A DNA stretch of 64,000 bases from Thalassia testudinum (lineage: Eukaryota > Streptophyta > Magnoliopsida > Alismatales > Hydrocharitaceae): the NCBI GenBank assembly GCA_037157565.1, contig JAZHRO010000055.1:42253001-42317000 (forward strand), read 5' to 3'. Position 1 is the stretch's first letter. Every line of letters starts with the position of its first letter. Made by a program: the position numbers and the translations under genes. Under the pieces are notes generated by a model. The model saw only the letters and a list, made by a program, of their open reading frames with translations. It was not told the DNA's origin and ran no database searches. Positions 58,101-64,000 of the stretch are shown piece after piece.

Positions 58101-60511
58101 TTCTTTTTTTTCTTTTTTTTTTCGAGAAAAAAGAGGAAGATTATCTGAGGGTGGTAATCATTCTTAGATTGTATTAATAAATAAAAGGATCAGACTTACA
58201 GATTTTAAAGCCAAAAATTAAAAAATCACCTTGACAACCTTACTACATTATCCACCCAGCATCTCACATTTTTGAAAATCTTCTCCCCTCCAAATAGACC
58301 AAAGATAGCAACTCCCCGTCACCAGCCATATGAAGATGAAAATGTTGTCTGAAGCTAGACCAGAACCCTTCAAAATTAGTAGAGTCCACCATCGGAAGGT
58401 TGAAATTACCCCAAACATCCCAAAAGAAACCGCAATCAAAGAATAAATGTTGGACATCTTCATCCGCAACCCCACACAGAGCAAATAATATCCTCATCCA
58501 TGCACCACTTTGCCCTATAGGATTTGGTAACCTCCTCATTAACCATAGGAATAATTTTATTTTTTGAGGAGCCTTAATCCTCCACAAGAGCTTGGAATCA
58601 CTAACAATTTCTGACTGCATTCCACCTACTACAGGCTGTCGTGTCTCCTCTTTCGAAACAATGAATTTATAGCCACGGTTAGCTGTAAATTTTTCATGCT
58701 TCCAAAAGAAACAATCATGTTCAGCTGCCGATTATGATTAGCATCTGAATAAGACGATAATCATGGAATGTAGTATTAGACAGAACTTGAGGGAGTCTGA
58801 TGTCCTAAATCTTCAACTCATCATCCCATACCTCCTTCACATACGCTTCTTTATCAAAATATGATGAAATATTCTCTGAAATAAGTACGAAAGTGGCCAT
58901 TTTCAGACCAATTATCATACCAAAACTCGAAGGATAACCCATCGCCCAAAGAAGGAGAGAAGCAGTCTGAAAATTCAATCAATAATGGTCGGATAGAGTG
59001 CCAAAAAGCCGAGGAACCACTAATTGAAACCGCCCTTTGCTCCAGGTTCATATTCTCACCATGGGAGTTCTTCAAAACCGAGGTTACCATGTCTTGACCA
59101 TTGGACAACAATCTAGCAATTCACTTCAGTAAGAGGACCTTGTTGGCTGACGACAGATTTCCAGCTCCAAGACCACCTATACTCTTAGGTTTACAAACCT
59201 TCACCCAAGAGACCAAATGTGCAAGTCTTCCCACCAAGTTCGCCCCCTTCCAGAAAAATCTTTCTCATCATATCAATATTCTTGAGAATCTTTTTGGTAG
59301 GTGCAAAACAGAGAGAACCAGAATGGAAGAAAGAACCAGCTTAAGGAGAATCAACCGACCTCCTCTAGAGAGGTCTACCACTCCAAGATGATAGCCTACC
59401 AGCTAGTCTCTCCAAAAGTGGCTTCCAATCCGAAGAGGTCAATTTCTTCCCCTTCAACGGCAAACCAAGATACCTAATAGGTAACCTAGCCATCAAAGTC
59501 TCCAGGATACTAAAGATATCATTCTCCTCCACACCACCCATTCCCAAAAGGAACCAAACTCGACTTCCCTCTATTAATTGTGAGGCCTAAAATTTCAGTA
59601 AATATCTTTACTAAAAAAGAGACATGTCTTGCCTCTCTACTACCACCCTCAATGAAGAAACTCGTGCCACATGCATATTGTAATATGAGGGTTATGACCC
59701 TACCATCTCCATGTGCTGTGAAACCTGTGAATAGGCCCCTGAAAGATGCCTTAAAGGCCATACATGCAAGGGAATCCACTGCAATATTGAATAGCATAGG
59801 TGCTAAGGGACATCCTTGACGCAACCCCCTTTGCAGGCAACTAAATTCATGAGCCATTAGGTTCCATTAATGAGAATAAAACATGATGAGGTAGTGATAC
59901 ATCTTTTCATTAACAATATCCATTGATCTGGAAAACCCCTCCTTTTCAGAATCTGCCACAAATAGTTCCACAAGATGGAGTCATAAGCCTTTGAGAAATT
60001 AACTTTCCAAGTGAAAACTTTACAATTCCTTCTCGTCCAAGCCGCCGAAAACTCTTCAGCTAAAACGAAAGAATCTTGTCGAGATCTCCCTTTCACAAAA
60101 GCAGATTGAACCAGAGAGAATACCTGAAAGAACATGGCGCAAACAGTTGGCAAGAATCTTTGCAACCAATAAATATACTAAAGTAGACAAAACAATGGGT
60201 CTAAAATCACCCACTGTCTCAGGACCAAGCTACTTGAGTAGAAGGAATAGGTAAAATTTATTAATTCTCTCAATACCACTATTCCCTCGAAAAAATTCTT
60301 TAATCGTTACCACAACAACAGGCCCCACTATATCCCACATTTCTTTATAGAACAGGATTTGTATGCCGTCAGGTCCAGGAGATCCTTCTGCTTTCATTCC
60401 ACGCATAGCACACAAGATCTCCTCGCCAACATCCTTAATGAGTGAATTCTTTGCATCCTCCCTTATCGAACTCCCAAGTAATCGGAGAGTCCGACTCAAC
60501 AACTTAAGCAA
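58101..60511 (-). mobile_element. LINE C: ORF2 RT to 3' end, inserted at the edge of LINE B
   Basis: A T-run at 58101-58122 marks the 3' end, then a stem-loop. zf-RVT is at 58264-58620 (APQKIKLFLWLMRRLPN, VQHLFFDCGFFWDVW). The linker is at 58854-59111 (FEFWYDNWSENG). The RT C-terminus is at 59365-59547 (LPIRYLGLPLKGKKL) and the palm at 59519-59857 (LRQGCPLAPMLFNIAVDSL), where the YADD box has become YACG. 59857-60165 holds VNFSKAYDSILW, and the RT start is at 60230-60511 (GSPGPDGIQILFYKEMWDIV). Truncated before the endonuclease. Confidence 0.88.
58136..58163 (-). other. LINE C 3'-terminal stem-loop
   Basis: GAAGATTATC pairs with GGTAATCATTC: ten pairs with one wobble and one bulged A, loop TGAGGGT. 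Confidence 0.6.
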
Positions 60512-60892
60512 TCACACGAGAGGCAAAGAAGTTGGTAACCAAGTTCCACTACAAGAGATGTACATTTCGGGGGAAGATGATGCTCCCAAATATGCCCTAG
60601 TAAAGAACAAGATTACAATCTCTCTCTCTCAAGTTGCTTAAAAGTGGGCCTCAAGGGCCTCTCTCCACTATTTATAGTGCTAGTGTTGGTCTCTTTGCGA
60701 GATCTTATGACTAGATACGCCCACTGACAGGGTACGTGGTAAACGCCAGTTTATTATCATTCTTATGCCCTAAAACAAACCTAGCTCTTAAGATTTTAAC
60801 TCCACAAATAGATTTTTGGGCAGCATTTAGGCATCAACTAGGTTAGGCATGCATTGCATATTTTGTTATGTTTTTGACACATTTATTTGAGT
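60512..60892 (-). repeat. Probable fragment of another LTR
   Basis: On minus, CTATAAATAG (60679-60670) is followed by CTC/GAG-rich leader-like DNA with GAGAGAGAGAT (about 60617-60627), as in plant LTR promoters. No partner repeat is seen. Some of it may be the 5' remainder of LINE B or C. Confidence 0.3.
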
Positions 60893-60956
60893 GTTAGGGA
60901 TAAACAAATAGTCAGATTCCTAAAATCCTAGCACTCAAGAAGGCAGAAGATGAAGA

Positions 60957-61445
60957 AGCTCCTTTCAGCTGGATTCCAACTAGATCCAACTCATCCTAGC
61001 TAGATCCCAGCTCATTCTAGCTGGATCAACTCATCCCTAGCTCCATTCAACTCATCTCATCTGAATGGTAGCTCTAGCTAATTCACCTTAGCTCCATTCA
61101 ACTCACCTTAGCTGAATGGCAACTCAAACTAGCTCAAGTCAATTGATCTCAGCTTACTTCCAACCCTACTCAACTCAAGTCAGCTGAAGATGACTTCATA
61201 TAGCTTAGGCCAGCTCAAGTCCATCTCCCGGGGACTCCACTTAGCTCAACTTAGTTGAACTAAGCTACCTTAGCTACTCCATCTAGCTAGGTCCTCGGGA
61301 AAATCAGACCGAGCTCACCTCAGCATATTTCAGCAGAAGCCAGCTTACTTGATCTTGGCTTAGCAGCTAGCAAAGAACTAGCAAGCTAAGCCAGCTGAAG
61401 TAGCTCCCTTCAGCAGCTACCAGCTCCAGTTCAACTCCACACATT
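60957..61445. repeat. AGCT-rich degenerate repeat
   Basis: About thirty AGCT tetramers in under 500 bp, in phrases such as TAGCTCCATTCAACTCA and CAGCTGAA. The units are imperfect and not evenly spaced. Confidence 0.75.
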
Positions 61446-61632
61446 CTTTCCTCAACTCCTCTTCCCTAAACCCTAGCTCCATCCCACCTCCTCTACTCAA
61501 CTACTAGCTTAGCTGCATCTCAGCTCCCATTGGCCTTCCACCACCTACAACCTAACTCCATCTCATCACCTAACAAGCTCCACCAAATAGCCCTAAACCT
61601 AGTCCACCTAAGCTCCTAGTCCTAAACCTATT

Positions 61633-62232
61633 TTGGCGCCAACTCCTATACACCCCTTCACCCCATAACCTCCACTAAGAGACACCAAAGTTGGCGCCAA
61701 ATATCACCCCTCAACCACCTTGATTTTTGACGCCAACCTCTCCCTCCATCTTAGCCATTCATTCACCACCAAACACATCCCAACCCCCCCTTTTTTGGTG
61801 CCACACAAGACCCTTCTAGAAGCTCCACCTTTGGCGCCAATTTGATATGCCTCTCCAACCCTTAACCACCCATAACTACCCCCTTGGCATCCATAAGATT
61901 GGCACCAACTATCCTACACCCTAGGATTCCCATAACCACCTTTAACTACCCACCAAACCTAATTCTAGCCCTCCAAATGTTGGCACCAACCCTTAACCCA
62001 CAAACCCCATCCTAACCCTCTTATAGTAGGCGCCAAAAACCCACCTAACCAACATCTAAGTTGGCGCCAACTTACAACCACACATCCACCCTCCATCCAC
62101 TTCACAACTTCATCCTAGCCTTCCATTCTCCAACCCAACCACCAACACCTTAACCTTCCTATGGTTGGCACCATTAATGGTGTCTCTCCACCAACATAAC
62201 TACCACCCACACACCTCCTCCCTTGGCGCCAA
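61633..62232. repeat. Array of TTGGCGCCAA palindromes upstream of a TATA box
   Basis: Perfect copies at 61633, 61691, 61831, 62061 and 62223, and at least six one- or two-base variants at 61727, 61795, 61899, 61980, 62027 and 62165. The core matches the E2F/DP consensus TTTSGCGC and its palindrome. Spacing is 58-200 bp in otherwise C/A-rich DNA. Confidence 0.8.
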
Positions 62233-62318
62233 ATAACTCTAGCCCTAGGATCATCACCACCCTCATAAGCCATCCTAACCCTACACCTCACCTACACCTA
62301 CACCCCCATCACCATTCC

Positions 62319-62327
62319 TATATATAT
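62319..62327 (+). promoter_or_regulatory. TATA box of the plus LTR
   Basis: CCTATATATATCCCC, about 90 bp after the last palindrome. A typical plant core promoter form. Confidence 0.6.
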
Positions 62328-62735
62328 CCCCTACCTACCACCATTAATAATCATCCTTTGGCTTGATATTCTCCACCTTTATTCCACCGTACTCACGGCC
62401 AAGAGAAGGAGAAGAAGATTAGGGGGACACTCTGTCCCCTTGGTGCCTTCCCCTCTTCCCTTCTCTCTCATGCCACCACCAGCCAGAGGAGCAGCCAGGC
62501 AAGGAAGTCCTAAGGAGGAGGTCATAAGGGTGGTACACGCCACCCTAGGAGGAGATTATCGGTGGAGATCATCCACCTTTGGAGGAGCAAAGGCACGCGC
62601 CCCCTAGGGTTTGCTAAGGAGGACACTATTTTGGAGGAGATTTTCAAGGAAGGAGGACTTCTTTTCAAGCCCAGGAGCAGCTGAGCTTGGAGCAAGAAGC
62701 CTCTCCTCTTCACCATCATCACAGGAGGATTGGTG

Positions 62736-64000
62736 TTTTTCTTTTTTTTAAAAAGGAAAGGATAGTTATCCAGAGTGATAACTACCCAAAATCTTATATA
62801 TTAGAAACAAACATAAACAACATTACAACAAGCAGACACCAGGGTCCCCCACTCACAAGGATTCGGCCCAAAGAGAAAACAAAGAGTCAATAGATTCAAC
62901 AAAATTCTCTATGTAAGGTTTCTGGCCCCGGAAAACCACTGCATTTCTGCCCAACCAAATTCCCCAAAGGACTGCCAACGGCCTGGCTTTCTCCTTCTTT
63001 GTACGGAAAACAAACTGTCCGCCAACACCACCTCCACTTCTGAAGCTATGCCAGAATTCCTCAAACAACCGATACTCCCACCACCTTTCACCCATCCTGC
63101 CCCAAATCTGCATCACAAAAGGGCAAGCGAAAAAAAGGTGGTCAACGACCTCACCACCCCCACACAAAGAGCATACCTTACATTCTCCAGGAGCCCACTT
63201 TGCCCTCCACACCTTAGTCACCAGCCTTCTCCTTCTAAGCAGCCAGGCAAAAATCTTGACCTTCAACGGACACGCGGCTTTCCAAATCTATCTGCAGTCT
63301 CTTACCAGTTCCAACTCCACCTTTGGACCACCAGCGGACAACCTCCTGTATGAGGCCACAACTAAAAACTCACCTTCATCCCAACCAAACATGTCTGTAC
63401 CAGCCGTCGGATGCAGTCCCTCCAACTCAGCAAGTAAGGTCTGAAAACCAAGTATTCTCACATCTGATAGACTGCTAACAAAGCGCGGGCACCACCCATC
63501 CTCCCACATCTCAGCCACAGACGCCATCTTGTCCTGGGATAAGGCAAAAAGTCTCTTAAATCTTCTGCAAAGCACTCCATCACCGGTCCAGTCATCCTGC
63601 CAGAACCTAAAAATCTCCCCTATTCCCAACACAGGGACAAAGCAGTTCCTCACCCTAGGGGCCACTGTCGACAAGCCTTTCAAGAAGTGAGAAGCATCCC
63701 TAGGCGGAGACACCAGGAGATCCCAACACATCGGACAGCCATACGTCGTCTCAAACACCTTGCCCAACAAATCCCCCCTTCCTTCCAACAGGCACCCCAC
63801 CCATTTCGCCAACAGACTGTCATTTGATCTCCCCAGATCCCTCACACCGAGCCCCCCATCTTTCAGCAATCTGCAGACCTCCTCCCAAGCAACCAACCTG
63901 GCACCCTTTCCACTCGTCCCCTAATTGGACCAAAAGAAACTCCTCATAGTTCGCTCAATCTTTGTAATCACTTGTCGTGGCATCTTCAGTACAGAAATGA
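62736..64000 (-). mobile_element. LINE D: best-preserved LINE, continuing past the window
   Basis: A T-run at 62736-62749 (poly(A) on minus), a stem-loop at 62760-62787 and a 3' UTR to 62852. ORF2 then reads from 63896 to 62853 in a single frame, broken by one TAG at about 63285-63287. It contains the post-RT linker (WEEVCRLLKDGGLGVRDLG, FRFWQDDW) and zf-RVT (WKAACPLKVKIFAWLLRRRR, CSLCGGGEVVDHLFFACPF, WGIWLGRNAVVFRG). The lack of frameshifts makes it the youngest-looking LINE here. RT and endonuclease lie beyond the right edge. Confidence 0.88.
62760..62787 (-). other. LINE D 3'-terminal stem-loop
   Basis: GGATAGTTATC and GATAACTACCC: eight pairs, one A/C mismatch, two more pairs; loop CAGAGT. 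Same arm length (11) and loop size (6) as LINE A. Confidence 0.7.

Larger units (their letters stand above)
60893..62735 (+). repeat. LTR (plus) of an unidentified gypsy-like element, cut by LINE D
   Basis: Starts at or near TGTTAGGGAT (60893). It contains an AGCT-rich part, a TTGGCGCCAA palindrome array and a TATA box at 62319-62327, followed by a G/A- and C/T-rich leader. LINE D ends it at 62736. No partner LTR or coding region is in the window. The LTR status is inferred from this promoter-like layout. Confidence 0.5.

Noticed and set aside
1..64000. CRISPR array, prokaryotic operon or phage defence system
   Set aside because: No regularly spaced repeats with unique spacers, no ribosome binding sites or operon structure; all recognisable genes are plant transposon or host exon sequence.

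Overview
This is nuclear DNA from a land plant with a large, transposon-packed genome. It holds plant Ty1/copia, Ty3/gypsy (Athila-like), L1-type LINE and hAT sequences with plant signatures: tRNA-Met and tRNA-Asp primer binding sites, plant hAT DUF659/dimerisation motifs, and the zf-RVT tail of plant LINE ORF2. The number and age of the insertions suggest a woody angiosperm, perhaps a magnoliid; that last step is only an impression. There are no prokaryotic features and no CRISPR array.

Only two pieces of a host gene are visible, both on the minus strand: exon-like blocks at 54105-54232 and 22710-22779. They have correct GT/AG boundaries, join in phase and read like consecutive exons of a WD40-repeat protein resembling plant homologues of EIPR1/TSSC1. 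The intron between them would be 31.3 kb, and about 29.2 kb of it is one stack of nested retrotransposons. The rest of the window is probably further intron or flanking DNA of the same gene.

Layout. 1-1205: partial minus-strand LTR. 1340-18780: a decayed hAT transposon (+), split by a small non-autonomous copia-like LTR element (2353-4046, TSD GATAT) and by a 13.6-kb Athila-like gypsy element (4871-18471, TSD TTTAA). 19845-22381: a 5'-truncated LINE (+) whose zf-RVT region holds a second small copia-like element (20101-22201). 22710-22779: host exon. 23234-52438: the nested stack. E1, a short-LTR copia (-), is interrupted by E2, a short-LTR copia (+, 24850-49018). E2 is interrupted by E3, a pol-less gypsy-like element (+, 26660-45817). 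E3 contains a rearranged LINE complex (31197-43498), which contains a SIRE-like copia (-, about 34200-41411). 54105-54232: host exon. 54985-60511: three LINEs (-) inserted one into another. 60512-62735: LTR fragments, one with AGCT-rich DNA and an array of TTGGCGCCAA palindromes ahead of a TATA box. 62736-64000: a relatively well preserved LINE (-) cut by the window edge.

Nearly all element genes are broken by stops and frameshifts, so they are pseudogenes. The insertion order can be read directly from target-site duplications. I found no new multi-gene system. The best leads are a stem-loop with divergent but matching arms before the poly(A) of six LINEs, the palindrome arrays in two LTR families, and an snRNA-promoter-like cassette in one Athila LTR.
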